64,000 nt of DNA from Pseudodesulfovibrio aespoeensis Aspo-2 (GCF_000176915.2 NC_014844.1:868001-932000), one strand, 5' to 3'; numbered from the stretch's first letter, positions 1-11,634 are shown. Notes: a model not told the origin generated them from the sequence alone. Made by a program: numbers and translations.

Positions 1-2114
1 CCTCCCGAGAGGATCGGGTCGTCCTTGTAGCCGAGCTTCTTGAAGTCGATGTAGTCCGTGGTGCCGATCAGGGAGCCGACATCGCGTCCCTTGAGCCGCA
101 GGTGTTCGAAGTCAGCGCCTTTTTCCACCAGTTCGCGGAACTTGGCGTTGCGGCCATCCTGGTGGCAGCGGTCGCAGGTGCGATCGCCCTTGAGGCTCGT
201 GTGGCATTGCACGCAGGACAGGGCGTGCTCCTTGGGCATGACTTCATGCTCGATGCGCCAGTACATGTTCGTGGCGACCCACATGTACTCGCCGCTGTAG
301 GGCAGCTTGGCCTTTTTCATGCCTTCCTCGAAGGCAGCCTGCCAATCCGCGCTCACCCAGAATGCCGTTTTGTCTTCCTTGTCATAGGGGAACGTGTGGG
401 GGACAAGCAGATGCCGATGCTCGGCATCGGCGGGCTGGATGGCGGCCATGATCTTGAAGGGCGTGATCTTGGAGTGCGGGTCCTTCATCGAGCCGATGGG
501 TTCGGTGATGTTGGTCTTCACCAGGGCGCGCTTCTGCGCATAGGTCAGTTCCTCGCCCGGCCTGAAGCCCACGGCGTCGGGGTTGATGGTGTCGCCCAGG
601 ACGTGCCGCTTCATGAATCCGTTGTACCACGCGTATTCCGGCTTGGCGGATTCCTTCCACTCAAAGGTTCCCTTCATCCAGTTGTAATCCTCCTTGCCGT
701 ACTTGTCCTTCTGGGCCTTGCGATCCCTGTCTCCGGCAGTGGACCAGTCCCACCATGTCTTGGTGGCGAGGCATTTGGAGTATACGGGCGAGTGGCAGGT
801 GTTGCAGCCCACCGTGTCGCAATGCTTGTTCAGGTGATGGTCGAGCAGGCTGTCGCCGTAGTGCGGGGCCGAGGTGTGGCAGTCCTCGCAGGCGCGGGAC
901 CCCTCGACCACCGGGGCGGACGTGGAGCGGCCCGATATCTTGTGATTTCGGGTTTGATGGCATTCCACGCACTGGAAGTCATACCCGCCCATGTGGATGT
1001 CGCAGTCGCGGCTGGGCCAGTTCAGTTCCGAGCTCATGTCCGCGTGCTTGACCGCGTCGCCGCCGCCGCCGCTGAAGTGGCAGGTGCCGCACGAACTGCG
1101 GCTGGTGGGGCCGACATTTTGCGCCACATGGGGCAGATCGACCTTGGGGTCGGGCATGCCCGCCTTGGGCGGCGCCTTGACGTAACTGCCGGTGGTGTCA
1201 TGGCAGACCAGGCAGTCGATGTTTTCGGTTTTGCTGAAGTCGAAGGTGTCGTCCTTCCAGCCGTATCCGGCATGGCATGACGTGCAGCGGGCCTCGTTGC
1301 TGAGGATGGAGATGCAGAAGTTGTTGATCGTTGTCGTTCCCTTGCCCGACATGACGTCCTTCCTCTGCTCGGTCGTAAAGGGCGAAGGGCCGCGCCACAG
1401 CCAATGGGCCGAGGTCAGCATGTCCTTGCCCGCGTCCTCGTGGCAGCGCAGGCACTCCTTGGTCACTTCCTGAGGTGTGGGGTTGGCCGGGAGCTTGACC
1501 AGTTCCTTGTGATCCACAGGACGCGTGGCATGGCATCCTTCGCAACTGACCGGCCCCTTCTTCATGTCGGCATGACACCCCATGCACTGGATGTGGTAGG
1601 CGGCCTTGAGGCCGAGGCGCTCCTGGTCGCCGCCAGAAAACGCCTCCTGGTGACAGGATCTGCAGGCCACGGTTTCAGCAGCCTCGGGGTCGGCGGGACG
1701 GTAATGGTGACACGCCGCGCAGTCTCCGTCCAGCGATGCCGCATGCTTTGCGTGCATGAACCGCACCGGGCCATACTTTTTGTCGTAGGTGTCGACGTAG
1801 GGGCTGTCGAGAAGGATGTAGCTGCGCTTGATATCCTTGAACCCGATGTCAATGTTGCGCAGCCGCTGTTGCCTGAGCGGCAGGTCCTCCATGAGCACCT
1901 TCTCCACATACGGATACGTTTTCCTGGCCAGTTCTTCGGCCTCCTGCTGATCCGGAGCCACCCAGCCTTCCGGCTTGGGGGTCAGGTCCTTTCTGGATTT
2001 TTCAACCGGTTTTTGTGCCTCTGCGGGGGGTGCCGCAGACCATGCGGAGGCCGTGACCCACACCATCAGGGCAACGGCGGCGAAGGCCAGCCATTGCAGT
2101 GTGTTTCTCTTCAT
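1..2114 (-). CDS. Multiheme c-type cytochrome, octaheme tetrathionate reductase (OTR) family, 3' end outside window
   Basis: The minus-strand frame stays open from the ATG at 2114 to base 1, so at least 704 residues are seen and the C-terminus is missing. The start has an AGGAGG site and overlaps the stop of the upstream gene (ATGA). Residues 1-28 look like a Sec signal peptide, which places the protein in the periplasm. Thirteen CXXCH heme motifs begin near residues 132, 151, 177, 191, 221, 277, 301, 342, 382, 409, 437, 634 and 647. The block from about 220 to 440, including CTSCHAGYGWKDDTFDF near 277, is what I recognise as the tetrathionate reductase-family octaheme cytochrome. The four hemes at 132-195 look like an added N-terminal domain. 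It probably receives or donates electrons through the FeS and NrfD subunits encoded just upstream. The substrate (tetrathionate, nitrite, hydroxylamine or other) cannot be read from the sequence. Confidence 0.88.
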   Translation of the reverse strand, partial: MKRNTLQWLAFAAVALMVWVTASAWSAAPPAEAQKPVEKSRKDLTPKPEGWVAPDQQEAEELARKTYPYVEKVLMEDLPLRQQRLRNIDIGFKDIKRSYILLDSPYVDTYDKKYGPVRFMHAKHAASLDGDCAACHHYRPADPEAAETVACRSCHQEAFSGGDQERLGLKAAYHIQCMGCHADMKKGPVSCEGCHATRPVDHKELVKLPANPTPQEVTKECLRCHEDAGKDMLTSAHWLWRGPSPFTTEQRKDVMSGKGTTTINNFCISILSNEARCTSCHAGYGWKDDTFDFSKTENIDCLVCHDTTGSYVKAPPKAGMPDPKVDLPHVAQNVGPTSRSSCGTCHFSGGGGDAVKHADMSSELNWPSRDCDIHMGGYDFQCVECHQTRNHKISGRSTSAPVVEGSRACEDCHTSAPHYGDSLLDHHLNKHCDTVGCNTCHSPVYSKCLATKTWWDWSTAGDRDRKAQKDKYGKEDYNWMKGTFEWKESAKPEYAWYNGFMKRHVLGDTINPDAVGFRPGEELTYAQKRALVKTNITEPIGSMKDPHSKITPFKIMAAIQPADAEHRHLLVPHTFPYDKEDKTAFWVSADWQAAFEEGMKKAKLPYSGEYMWVATNMYWRIEHEVMPKEHALSCVQCHTSLKGDRTCDRCHQDGRNAKFRELVEKGADFEHLRLKGRDVGSLIGTTDYIDFKKLGYKDDPILSG

Positions 2115-3274
2115 CGGGAAACCTCCTGTCTCCGGGCCGAGAGCACCGGGAAATGGGTGACGAACACCCGGTAGAGGAAGAAGATCGTGGCCACGGCTCC
2201 GACCGTGACGATGATCTCGCCGATGGCCGGATAGTAGGGCCCGGTCGCATAGGGTGCCTTGAAGGAGACGACAAAGACGTTGAACCGGTTCAGCATGACC
2301 CCGGCTACCACCAGAAGCGCGGCTATGAAGAGAAGCCGCCGCGACCGGCGCACTTTTCCGAAGAGGAGCATGAGCCAGGGCAGGACAACGCCCAATCCGA
2401 CTTCGATGAGAAAGGAATTGCTCTGGGCCGATCCGTCCAGGAGCGTGACATACGCGTCCCGGTATACGAGATCGCCGAGCTTGAGGACCATGTAGATGCC
2501 GAGCAGCAGGATGGTGATCCTGGAAAGCGGCGTCAGGATGTGCATTTCCGATTCGAGCTTCAGCGACGAGGTGGCGATGGCGGTCTCCACCACGACCATG
2601 GGATAGCCCACGGCAAAGGCGGAGGTGAGGAACAGGAGCGGTTGCAGCGGCGTGTACCACAATTCCGACATCTTGGTGGGGGCAATGACCAGCAGGGTGC
2701 CGAGGCTGGATTGATGCATGCAGGAAAGCACCACTCCGAGGAGGATGAACACCCACATGGTCTTGTCCAGGATGCGGTCAAGGAACCTGAGCAGGGGGAT
2801 TTTCTCCCCGAGCCGCTCTGCCAGTACCGGGATGAACTCGATCCACAAGACCGTGACATAGGCCATCACGCACATGGCGACCTCGAACAGGGCCGAGTTG
2901 TGGTTCTGGTAGACAACCGCCTTCCAGATGGCCCAGGACCGGCCTATGTCGATGAACACGGCTATGGCCACAAAGGTGTATCCCAGCGCCGCTGTCAGGA
3001 GCGCGGGCCTGGTGATGGCTTCGTAGTAGTGGCGTCCCATGATGTGGGCGAGGAAGGCGGTGGTGAACCCGCCTGCGGCCAGGGCGACCCCGGACGCGAC
3101 ATCAAGGCCGATCCAGATGCCCCACGGGTAGTGGTTGTCCAGGTTGGTCACGGCGCCGAGCCCGTATGTGTACCGAAAGACCAGGGTCACGGCGGCTGCG
3201 AACATGAGGGCCGCCATAACCAGGGTGCCCGGTGTCCAGAAGGGCGCGTCGATGGGTTGCGGCTTATGACTCAT
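2111..3274 (-). CDS. NrfD/HmcC-like polytopic membrane subunit of the cytochrome complex
   Basis: A 387-residue protein with about ten hydrophobic segments. The N-terminal part ([16 protein letters not shown], then [20 protein letters not shown]) is typical of NrfD/PsrC-family quinone-interacting subunits, and the GRHYYE stretch follows helix 2. A longer in-frame start exists, but the ATG at 3274 gives a normal NrfD N-terminus and follows a GGAGG-type site. The gene overlaps the end of the ferredoxin gene by 11 bases and ends in an ATGA overlap with the cytochrome gene, so all three are probably translated as one coupled operon. The inferred job is to exchange electrons between menaquinone and the periplasmic FeS and heme subunits, as in the Hmc, Nhc, Ohc and Tmc complexes of sulfate reducers. 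Confidence 0.9.
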   Translation of the reverse strand: MSHKPQPIDAPFWTPGTLVMAALMFAAAVTLVFRYTYGLGAVTNLDNHYPWGIWIGLDVASGVALAAGGFTTAFLAHIMGRHYYEAITRPALLTAALGYTFVAIAVFIDIGRSWAIWKAVVYQNHNSALFEVAMCVMAYVTVLWIEFIPVLAERLGEKIPLLRFLDRILDKTMWVFILLGVVLSCMHQSSLGTLLVIAPTKMSELWYTPLQPLLFLTSAFAVGYPMVVVETAIATSSLKLESEMHILTPLSRITILLLGIYMVLKLGDLVYRDAYVTLLDGSAQSNSFLIEVGLGVVLPWLMLLFGKVRRSRRLLFIAALLVVAGVMLNRFNVFVVSFKAPYATGPYYPAIGEIIVTVGAVATIFFLYRVFVTHFPVLSARRQEVSR

Positions 3275-4172
3275 GGTTCGCCTCCTTGTCGGATTTGCGG
3301 GATGTGAGGCGCATGATTCCTCCCAGTACGCCGAACAGGACCAGGGGTGACCAGAGATAGCTGAACAGCGAATGCTGAATGGTCTCAGTGATCTTGGGCA
3401 TGGGCTGGCTGGGCAGCTTCTGAAAGCCGACCTTCTCAAAGTCCACGCCCGAGACATACAGCCAGCTCGTGCCGCCGACTTCCGATTCGCCGTAGACGTG
3501 GTCCACGTATCGGGCCGGATCGCTGTCGATGCGCGTATGGGCCAGGGTCAGCAGTTGCGAGCGCTTGCCAAAGGTGATCGCCTCCACCGGGCAGATGGAG
3601 GCGCAACCGGGCTTGCCCCCTTCCTTTTCAATGCGTTCATAACAGAAGGTGCATTTGCGCACCCTGGGCGTGATCGGCTCGTGATATTCGTAGGCCGGGA
3701 TCTCGAAGGGGCAGGCCGCCATGCAGTAGCGGCAGCCGATACACTTGTCGACATCGTAATGGACCGTGCCATTCTCTTTCTTTGTGAGCGCCCCGGTGAT
3801 GCACGCCGAGACGCACGCAGGATCCTGACAGTGCATGCACTGCACCTTGACATAGGTGGGCACAGGCTTGTCGTTGTCGTCCAGCCGCCCCGAATAATGG
3901 CGGTTGATCACCGTGAAGCTGTCGTGCTCGGGACGGCGCTTGATGTCCAGAATTGTCAGGTCGTCGAACCTGACGGCTAACGCAGGCAGGCTGTTGACTT
4001 CCGAGCAGGCCTGTTCGCACTTGCGGCAGCCCACGCAGCGGGTCAGATCGACCAGACAGCCATAGGGGTCCGGCGGGGCCTTGGATTGCCATGCCTGAGC
4101 ATCCCTTGGGGTAGTGGCGGCCACTCCCGCAACCCCAAGTGCGCCCATGAATAACCTTCGTGATATTTCCAT
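3264..4172 (-). CDS. Periplasmic four-cluster ferredoxin-like subunit (HmcB/DsrO type) with Tat signal and C-terminal membrane anchor
   Basis: 302 residues. The N-terminus has a twin-arginine motif (SRRLFMG) followed by a hydrophobic stretch ending in AQA, so folded export is expected. Four cysteine groups follow in the order [37 protein letters not shown] and [17 protein letters not shown], the pattern of four [4Fe-4S] clusters in NrfC/HmcB/DsrO proteins. Near the C-terminus a single hydrophobic helix ([15 protein letters not shown]) can anchor it beside the NrfD subunit. It is the first gene of the three-gene operon, with a GGAGG site before the ATG. It should carry electrons between the NrfD-like subunit and the multiheme cytochrome. 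Confidence 0.92.
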   Translation of the reverse strand: MEISRRLFMGALGVAGVAATTPRDAQAWQSKAPPDPYGCLVDLTRCVGCRKCEQACSEVNSLPALAVRFDDLTILDIKRRPEHDSFTVINRHYSGRLDDNDKPVPTYVKVQCMHCQDPACVSACITGALTKKENGTVHYDVDKCIGCRYCMAACPFEIPAYEYHEPITPRVRKCTFCYERIEKEGGKPGCASICPVEAITFGKRSQLLTLAHTRIDSDPARYVDHVYGESEVGGTSWLYVSGVDFEKVGFQKLPSQPMPKITETIQHSLFSYLWSPLVLFGVLGGIMRLTSRKSDKEANHES

Positions 4173-4221
4173 GACTCAGTCCTCCAGCTATATTAACTGG
4201 TTACACATTATTCACGCACAA

Positions 4222-4263
4222 AGCATAGGGGAATTCCTGGTTTGGCGCATTGATAATGATCAA
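4222..4263 (-). promoter_or_regulatory. FNR-type box (4250-4263) and -10 element of the cytochrome operon
   Basis: TTGATAATGATCAA at 4250-4263 is a perfect TTGAT-N4-ATCAA palindrome, the FNR consensus. On the minus strand a TATGCT hexamer lies at 4227-4222. If that is the -10 box, the start point is near 4215 and the palindrome centre sits at -41.5, the class II activator position for CRP/FNR proteins. There is no good -35 box, as expected for an activator-dependent promoter. The box also lies about 20 bases before the likely start of the divergent regulator gene, so that gene may control itself. Confidence 0.7.
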
Positions 4264-4283
4264 TTTCTGTGAAAAAAAAGGGC

Positions 4284-4946
4284 ATGAACGCTTACGAACT
4301 GCTGCGCCAGATTCCTCTCCTGGCGAATCTCGATGACGACGCCGTCCAGGCGTTGGCCGAGAGAGCCCGCACGCGGGTCTATGGTCCTGGCGAGCGGATC
4401 GTGAGCCAGTCCGACAATATCCAGGCGTTTTTCATCGTCCTTTCGGGTCACGTCAAAATTTTCAGAAGCAATGAGGATGGCAAGGAACAGATCCTGTATC
4501 TTGTGCAGGAAGGGCAGCCGTTCTGCTTTTGCACGGCGTTCACGGACAGGCCGTATCCGGTCAATGTCACCGCCCTGGAGAAGAGCCAAGTGGCCACCAT
4601 CCCTGCCGCGGACATGGAAGATATGGCCCGCAGGGAGCCGCTGTTGCTGCTCAAGATCATGCAGACCCTGGCCGGGCGTCTGCTGGAGGCCATGAACATG
4701 GTGGAATCCCTGGCCCTGCATGGCACCCAGGAACGCATCGCCCATTTCCTCATGCACGCGGAAACCTGCTCGGCTTCAGGGCCGGGCGAATCCTTCCGCC
4801 TGCCGGTCTCCCACAGGGAACTGGCCAAGATCGTGGGAACAACGCCGGAAACCCTCTCCCGCGTCATTCAAAAATTCAAACGGAACAAGACAATAGAAGC
4901 CAACGGCAAAACCATCCGCATCCTCGACCGCAACGCGCTGGTGTAG
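4284..4946 (+). CDS. CRP/FNR-family transcriptional regulator
   Basis: 220 residues from the ATG at 4284; an in-frame GTG at 4269 would add five residues, and neither start has a clear ribosome site. The first 140 residues form a cyclic-nucleotide-binding-type beta-roll (YGPGERIVSQSDNIQAFFIV). A dimer helix and a winged helix-turn-helix follow, with recognition helix TTPETLSRVIQKFKR. The E-x-x-S-R signature is the one FNR uses to read TTGAT half sites, and such a box is found just upstream. No N-terminal cysteine cluster is present (only FCFC near residue 81), so this is probably not an oxygen-labile FNR of the E. coli kind; the effector is unknown. Divergence from the cytochrome operon suggests it controls that operon. 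Confidence 0.88.
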   Translation: MNAYELLRQIPLLANLDDDAVQALAERARTRVYGPGERIVSQSDNIQAFFIVLSGHVKIFRSNEDGKEQILYLVQEGQPFCFCTAFTDRPYPVNVTALEKSQVATIPAADMEDMARREPLLLLKIMQTLAGRLLEAMNMVESLALHGTQERIAHFLMHAETCSASGPGESFRLPVSHRELAKIVGTTPETLSRVIQKFKRNKTIEANGKTIRILDRNALV

Positions 4947-4957
4947 GGTGAGAGATT

Positions 4958-4993
4958 CCGGGGGGAGAACTTTTGAAAAAGTTTTCCCCCCGG
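4958..4993 (+). terminator. Hairpin after the CRP/FNR gene
   Basis: Two 17-base arms (4958-4974 and 4977-4993) pair with a single G-T type mismatch around a 2-base centre. The arms are C/G-rich outside and A/T-rich inside, a layout shared with the palindrome at 5221-5250, so it may be a dispersed intergenic repeat that also works as a terminator. Confidence 0.55.
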
Positions 4994-5317
4994 ACCCCCC
5001 TTTCCAAACTTTTTGGGTCTACGCCGCCAGGAAGGGCAGACGGGCAAGCAAGGGCTTGATGGCGGCGTAGGGGGCTGTCGTTAGCAGGAAGGTGGGCCTC
5101 TTTTTTTCAAAGAGAAAGGAAGGGTGCCTTTTCGCGCATCCACGCCCTCTCCGCCGCTGTCCGTCTTTTTGCGTCCCCCAGCCTCGCCTTGCGGCGGAGT
5201 CACAAAGAGTTTTGGAGAGTCCAGAGAACCTTTTCCAAAAGGTTCTCTGGCCGCCGGAGGCATCACTCCGCAAGCGCGTCCATTGACACCCATCTTGAGC
5301 AGCCGTACCTTCCGGGC
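4994..5317. other. Intergenic region with a repeat-like palindrome
   Basis: No convincing gene lies here. The short open frames have no ribosome site and no recognisable family. The stretch holds a perfect 14-base-arm palindrome at 5221-5250 and C/T-rich sequence. The promoter of the lactate dehydrogenase pair must lie here, but I cannot point to clear -35/-10 boxes. Confidence 0.5.
5221..5250. repeat. Perfect 30-bp palindrome
   Basis: Left arm CCAGAGAACCTTTT, two-base centre, and the exact reverse complement on the right. The AACCTTTT/AAAAGGTT core resembles the AACTTTT core of the hairpin at 4958, suggesting members of one small intergenic repeat family. Confidence 0.6.
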
Positions 5318-6715
5318 ATGACTGAATATGCCACTTTCTTGACCGCTGCCCACGCGGCGTTTTTGCGCGACCTGTTCCCTGGGGACGGGTGTGTCCTGTC
5401 GCCCGAGGGGTTGGCCGCGTTTTCCACGGATGCCAGCCGGGAGCGGGCCATGCCCTGGGCTGTGGTCCGGCCCCAGGGGCGGGCGCAGGTGGTGGAACTG
5501 CTGCGCTGGGCTGATGCGGAGCGGATGCCCGTGTATGGCCGGGCGCGCGGCACCGGGCGGGTGGGCGGCGCGGTACCGTCGCTGGGCGGGGTGGTGGTCT
5601 CCATGCTGCGCATGGCGGGCGAACCGGTGGTGGATGCGGACGATTTCGTGGCCGTGGTCCAGCCTGGGGTGATCACCGCCGATCTCCAGGCGGCGTGTGC
5701 GGCCAAGGGGCTTTTTTATCCGCCGGACCCGGCCAGCGTGCGTTTTTCGACCATAGGCGGCAATGTGGCCACCTGCGCGGGCGGGCTGCGCGCCGTCAAG
5801 TACGGGGTCACGCGCGACTGGGTGCTCGGGATCGAGGCCGTGCTGCCGGGCGGGCGCGTCCTGCGGGCGGGCGGGCGGTCGCACAAGGACGTGGTCGGGC
5901 TGGACCTGACCCGGCTTTTCGTGGGCAGCAACGGCAGGCTCGGCCTGATGACCGAGATCATTGTCAAACTCATTCCCCTGCCCGAGACCTCGGCCTCGGC
6001 GTTGGTGGGCTTTGCCGATCTGGCGTCCTCCCTGGCCGGGGCCGGGGCCGTGTTCCGCGCGGGCGTCCTGCCCTCGGCCTGCGAGTTCATGGACCAGGGC
6101 ACGCTTGAGGCGGTGCGCATGGGACCGGGCGGGGATTGCATCCCCCTGGCGCAGGGCGCGCGGGCCGCGCTGCTCTTCAAGCTCGACGGCACCGGGCCGG
6201 GCGTGGCTGCCGAGATGGACAGGCTGATCGCGGCTCTGGCGCCCCTTGGTCCGGTGTCTGTGGAGGTGGGACGGGGCGAGGCCGAGGAGGCTGTCTGGGC
6301 TGTGCGCCGGTCCGTTTCTCCGGCGACCTTCAGGATCGCGCCGGACAAGCTGGCCGAGGACATCGCCGTGCCGCGCGGCCGTGTGGCCGAGGCCGTGGAG
6401 CGCGCCCGCAGGATCGGACAGGCCCACGGGTTGACCGTGCTCTGCTTCGGCCACCTGGGCGATGGCAACATCCATGTCAATATAATGCATGATCGGTCGC
6501 AGCCCGGCGTGGCGGATGCGGCGCACCGGGCCGCCGACGAGATTTTCCGGCTGGCCGTGGAGCTGGGCGGCACCATTTCCGGCGAGCACGGTACAGGCCT
6601 GACCAAGGCTTCGTTTGCCGACGAGCAGTTGGGCCGCGATGCAGTGGAACTGATGCGCGGCGTGCGCCGGGTCTTCGACCCCCATGAGATCATGAACCCC
6701 GGCAAGGGGTGGTAG
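5318..6715 (+). CDS. FAD-linked oxidase, D-lactate/glycolate dehydrogenase subunit (GlcD type)
   Basis: 465 residues from the ATG at 5318. The frame is open further upstream, but that part is not conserved-looking. The PCMH-type FAD-binding domain covers roughly residues 30-210, with RGTGRVGGAVPS and PDPASVRFSTIGGNVATCAGG typical of GlcD/Dld proteins. The C-terminal FAD-oxidase domain contains FGHLGDGNIHVNIM and the ISGEHGTGL motif with its conserved histidine. It oxidises a 2-hydroxy acid, most likely D-lactate in a sulfate reducer, and passes electrons to the FeS partner encoded two bases downstream. Lactate is the standard Desulfovibrio electron donor. Confidence 0.9.
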   Translation: MTEYATFLTAAHAAFLRDLFPGDGCVLSPEGLAAFSTDASRERAMPWAVVRPQGRAQVVELLRWADAERMPVYGRARGTGRVGGAVPSLGGVVVSMLRMAGEPVVDADDFVAVVQPGVITADLQAACAAKGLFYPPDPASVRFSTIGGNVATCAGGLRAVKYGVTRDWVLGIEAVLPGGRVLRAGGRSHKDVVGLDLTRLFVGSNGRLGLMTEIIVKLIPLPETSASALVGFADLASSLAGAGAVFRAGVLPSACEFMDQGTLEAVRMGPGGDCIPLAQGARAALLFKLDGTGPGVAAEMDRLIAALAPLGPVSVEVGRGEAEEAVWAVRRSVSPATFRIAPDKLAEDIAVPRGRVAEAVERARRIGQAHGLTVLCFGHLGDGNIHVNIMHDRSQPGVADAAHRAADEIFRLAVELGGTISGEHGTGLTKASFADEQLGRDAVELMRGVRRVFDPHEIMNPGKGW

Positions 6716-6717
6716 GC

Positions 6718-7860
6718 GTGGCGGGCGAGTGCATCCTGTGCGGCAAGTGCCTTGAGGTCTGTCCGCTGCTGGCCGCCACTGGGCGCGAGGAGCTGGGGCC
6801 GCGCGCCAAGGCGGACCTGTGCGCGCTCCTGGCCGGGGATGAGTCCCTGCTGGCCTCGGCAGACGTGGCCCGGCTGGCCGGGCTGTGTCTGGGCTGTGGC
6901 CGCTGCGCGACCGTCTGCTCCCAGGGCGTGGACGTGCCCGGTCTGGTGGCCGGGCTGCGGGCTGCGCACCCGGATTTCAAGGGCTGGCTGTGGAAGACGT
7001 GGCTGACCCATGCCAAGACGCTCTGGCCTGCGGGTTCCGCTGCGGCCCGACTCGTCCCGGAATCGTTGCGGCCCGACAGGTTCGGCCCCTTGCTCAAGAT
7101 GCTGGCCGGGCTTGGGGCCGGGCCGGGGCTGACTCCGACCTTGGCCCCGTTCCTGACGCCGACCTCCTTTCCCGGCACCCACCGGGGCGAGCGGATGCTC
7201 CTGTTCGCGGGCTGCACAGCCACCTTGGTGCGCCAGCAATGGCTGGCCGCTGCCCGCAGCCTGCTCGACGGGCTGGGCGTGGACATCCAGTCCGGAGATT
7301 TCCGCTGTTGCGGCGGCGGGTTGAAGACCGCCGGATTCGTGGACGAGGCGCGGGCCATGGCCCTGCACAACATCGCGGTCTGGCGCGGGGCGGGCAGGCC
7401 GAAGGTGGTGACGTTCTGCGTGTCCTGCCTGTCCGGGCTGCGGGGGTACGACGCGCTCTTCGGCGATCCCGCCGAGGCCGAGGTCTGGCGGAACTCCATG
7501 ACAACGTTATCAATTCTTGCAAAGGATACCGACTTCGTGATATCCGGGGCCGTCCCGGCGCAGATCGCCTATCACCGCCCCTGCCATGCGCATGGCGCGG
7601 ACAGCGACTTCCTGTTGCTGAAAGCCGCCCTGGGCGACCGTTTGGTCGCGTCCACGGACCGGCAGTGCTGCGGGTTCGGCGGGGTCATGTCCCTTGGCGC
7701 GCCGGAGCTGGCCGACCGGGTCAACGCCCGGTGTTGGGACCAACTGGCCGGGGCCGAACTGGTCCTGACCGGCTGCTCGGCCTGCGTGGCGCGGCTGGCC
7801 GCCACCGCGCCCCAGGGCGTGGCCGTGGGCCACTGGCTGGAGACTGTCGAAATCACATAA
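6718..7860 (+). CDS. Fe-S subunit of the lactate/glycolate dehydrogenase (GlpC/LldE-like, two CCG domains)
   Basis: 380 residues from the GTG at 6718, which follows GGGGTGG; a GTG at 6709 is also in frame. Two [4Fe-4S] motifs, CILCGKCLEVCP near the start and CLGCGRCATVCSQ near residue 60, are followed by two cysteine-rich CCG domains (FRCCGGGLKTAGF near residue 200 and QCCGFGGVMSL near 320) of the heterodisulfide reductase HdrB/GlpC type. It starts almost on the stop of the GlcD-like gene, so the two form an operon. It should take electrons from the flavoprotein and pass them toward the quinone pool or another carrier. Confidence 0.88.
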   Translation: MAGECILCGKCLEVCPLLAATGREELGPRAKADLCALLAGDESLLASADVARLAGLCLGCGRCATVCSQGVDVPGLVAGLRAAHPDFKGWLWKTWLTHAKTLWPAGSAAARLVPESLRPDRFGPLLKMLAGLGAGPGLTPTLAPFLTPTSFPGTHRGERMLLFAGCTATLVRQQWLAAARSLLDGLGVDIQSGDFRCCGGGLKTAGFVDEARAMALHNIAVWRGAGRPKVVTFCVSCLSGLRGYDALFGDPAEAEVWRNSMTTLSILAKDTDFVISGAVPAQIAYHRPCHAHGADSDFLLLKAALGDRLVASTDRQCCGFGGVMSLGAPELADRVNARCWDQLAGAELVLTGCSACVARLAATAPQGVAVGHWLETVEIT

Positions 7861-7873
7861 TTTGGAGGGTGGC

Positions 7874-8686
7874 ATGGCACGGGTCGGGCTTGGAGCGGTG
7901 TTCAGGGAGAGTGTGGCGTTGTGCCGGTTCCGGGCCAGGTTTCTTGCCGGGATGTTTGCCGTCATCGTGGCGCTCATGCTGCCTTTCCTGTGGGTGAGGG
8001 TGGTCGAACCGCCTTCTTCTGCATTGCTGGCCGTGCTTATGGCATGCGTTCTCCTCTACTTCCTCGTCGCCACAGCCCTTCAGGTGAGCGTGTTTCACAC
8101 CCTGATCACGACTCTGCGCGGGCAGGCCTCGCCGATTGTCCCTGCCGGGCTGATTCCCAGGACATTGCGGACGCTCCTTGCCGAGTTGAAGGTGGTGTTG
8201 GCTGTCATCATCCCTGGCGCGCTGATGTTGTTGCTGGCGGGATTCATCACCGTGATCTTCCTCACCTCGGAGGAAGGGCTTGCGTATCCGTTGCTCGCGG
8301 GGGTCATCAGCTCTTTCGGCCTGTTTGCCGTTGGCGGGTGGTTCAGTGTGCGCCTGGGAGCGGGCATCGCTTCCGCTGCCGTGGGGGAGAGGCTTTCGTT
8401 CAAGGATTCCTGGCGCATGACCCGGGGGCACTCCCTGGCCCTGCTCGTTTCCATCCTTCCCTTTGCCGTGGCCCCGCAAATTGCTTCCTATTTGCTGGCG
8501 GACGGGGCTAGCCCGCTGGGTTCGGGCTTATCGGCAGGGATGCTGGTAAGCATGCTTGTGAACGGTGTGGTTTACATGTTCACCTATGCTGTCCTGTCCG
8601 TATGGTATGTCCGGCTCAAGGAGCGCTACGACGTGGAACGGGAGGCTGCCGTTGCAGTCGCCGAGGCCGGACACGGAGCCAGCTGA
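7874..8686 (+). CDS. Uncharacterised polytopic membrane protein
   Basis: 270 residues from the ATG at 7874, which follows GGAGGG at a good distance. About six hydrophobic segments are seen, with a cytoplasmic amphipathic stretch (FKDSWRMTRGHSLALL) resembling bacterial multi-TM proteins of the YciC or DUF975 kind. I cannot assign a function. It lies 13 bases after the FeS subunit of the lactate dehydrogenase and could be co-transcribed, but the family gives no hint of a shared role. Confidence 0.75.
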   Translation: MARVGLGAVFRESVALCRFRARFLAGMFAVIVALMLPFLWVRVVEPPSSALLAVLMACVLLYFLVATALQVSVFHTLITTLRGQASPIVPAGLIPRTLRTLLAELKVVLAVIIPGALMLLLAGFITVIFLTSEEGLAYPLLAGVISSFGLFAVGGWFSVRLGAGIASAAVGERLSFKDSWRMTRGHSLALLVSILPFAVAPQIASYLLADGASPLGSGLSAGMLVSMLVNGVVYMFTYAVLSVWYVRLKERYDVEREAAVAVAEAGHGAS

Positions 8687-8790
8687 TCGCACGCGGGTGG
8701 CCCCTGATCAGGCCTTTTACTGTCTTCCTCCTTTGTGCTATTGCAGGACGCGCCGGGGTTGCAGCCCGTCCGCTTTTTGGCCCTGGCGCG

Positions 8791-8818
8791 TTGACTTTGC
8801 CGGGCAAAGACCTATTTT
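8791..8818 (+). promoter_or_regulatory. Predicted sigma-70 promoter for secA
   Basis: TTGACT at 8791-8796 and TATTTT at 8813-8818 are separated by 16 bases, about 60 bases before the secA start. It is the best match in the gap after the membrane protein gene. Confidence 0.5.
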
Positions 8819-8878
8819 TTGTGGCAACGCCCGGTTGAAGCCGCGCCCCGCATACGATTTTCAGGAGAACCCCCCAGC

Positions 8879-11425
<2,547 letters not shown>

Positions 11426-11426
11426 C

Positions 11427-11550
11427 CAGGCTGTTGAAAAACGGCGATCTGCTGCGTTGCTTCGAAAAGGGCAAACCCTCGCGTAGGAAGACTACGCGTC
11501 GGTCTTGCCCTTTTCTCGCGTCTTGCATCGCACCATTTTTGAACAGCCTG
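11427..11550. repeat. 124-bp MITE-like inverted-repeat element, copy 1
   Basis: The element begins CAGGCTGTTGAAAAA and ends with the near-exact inverted form (TTTTTGAACAGCCTG). Long internal arms pair around a GCGTAG...CTACGC centre. A second copy of exactly the same length and orientation lies at 12245-12368. It contains no coding sequence. Size, terminal inverted repeats and dispersal fit a non-autonomous transposable element or a mobile intergenic palindrome. Its position right after secA means it may also serve as a terminator. Confidence 0.75.
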
Positions 11551-11603
11551 CAGTTGTGATATTGTCAAGAGCCTGTACGGGCCGCGCCGCCGAAGCTGAC
11601 AAT

Positions 11604-11634
11604 CAGGCCCGCGAACACGTTGTTCGCGGGCCTG
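11604..11634. terminator. Hairpin between convergent secA and DUF486 gene
   Basis: A 14-base perfect stem (CAGGCCCGCGAACA and its complement) with a 3-base loop lies between the converging ends of the two genes and could stop transcription from both sides. The T-tracts beside it are short. Confidence 0.6.

Noticed and set aside
102-1280. 392-residue plus-strand open frame at the left edge
   Set aside because: It lies opposite the multiheme cytochrome, whose 13 CXXCH motifs in one minus-strand frame are decisive.
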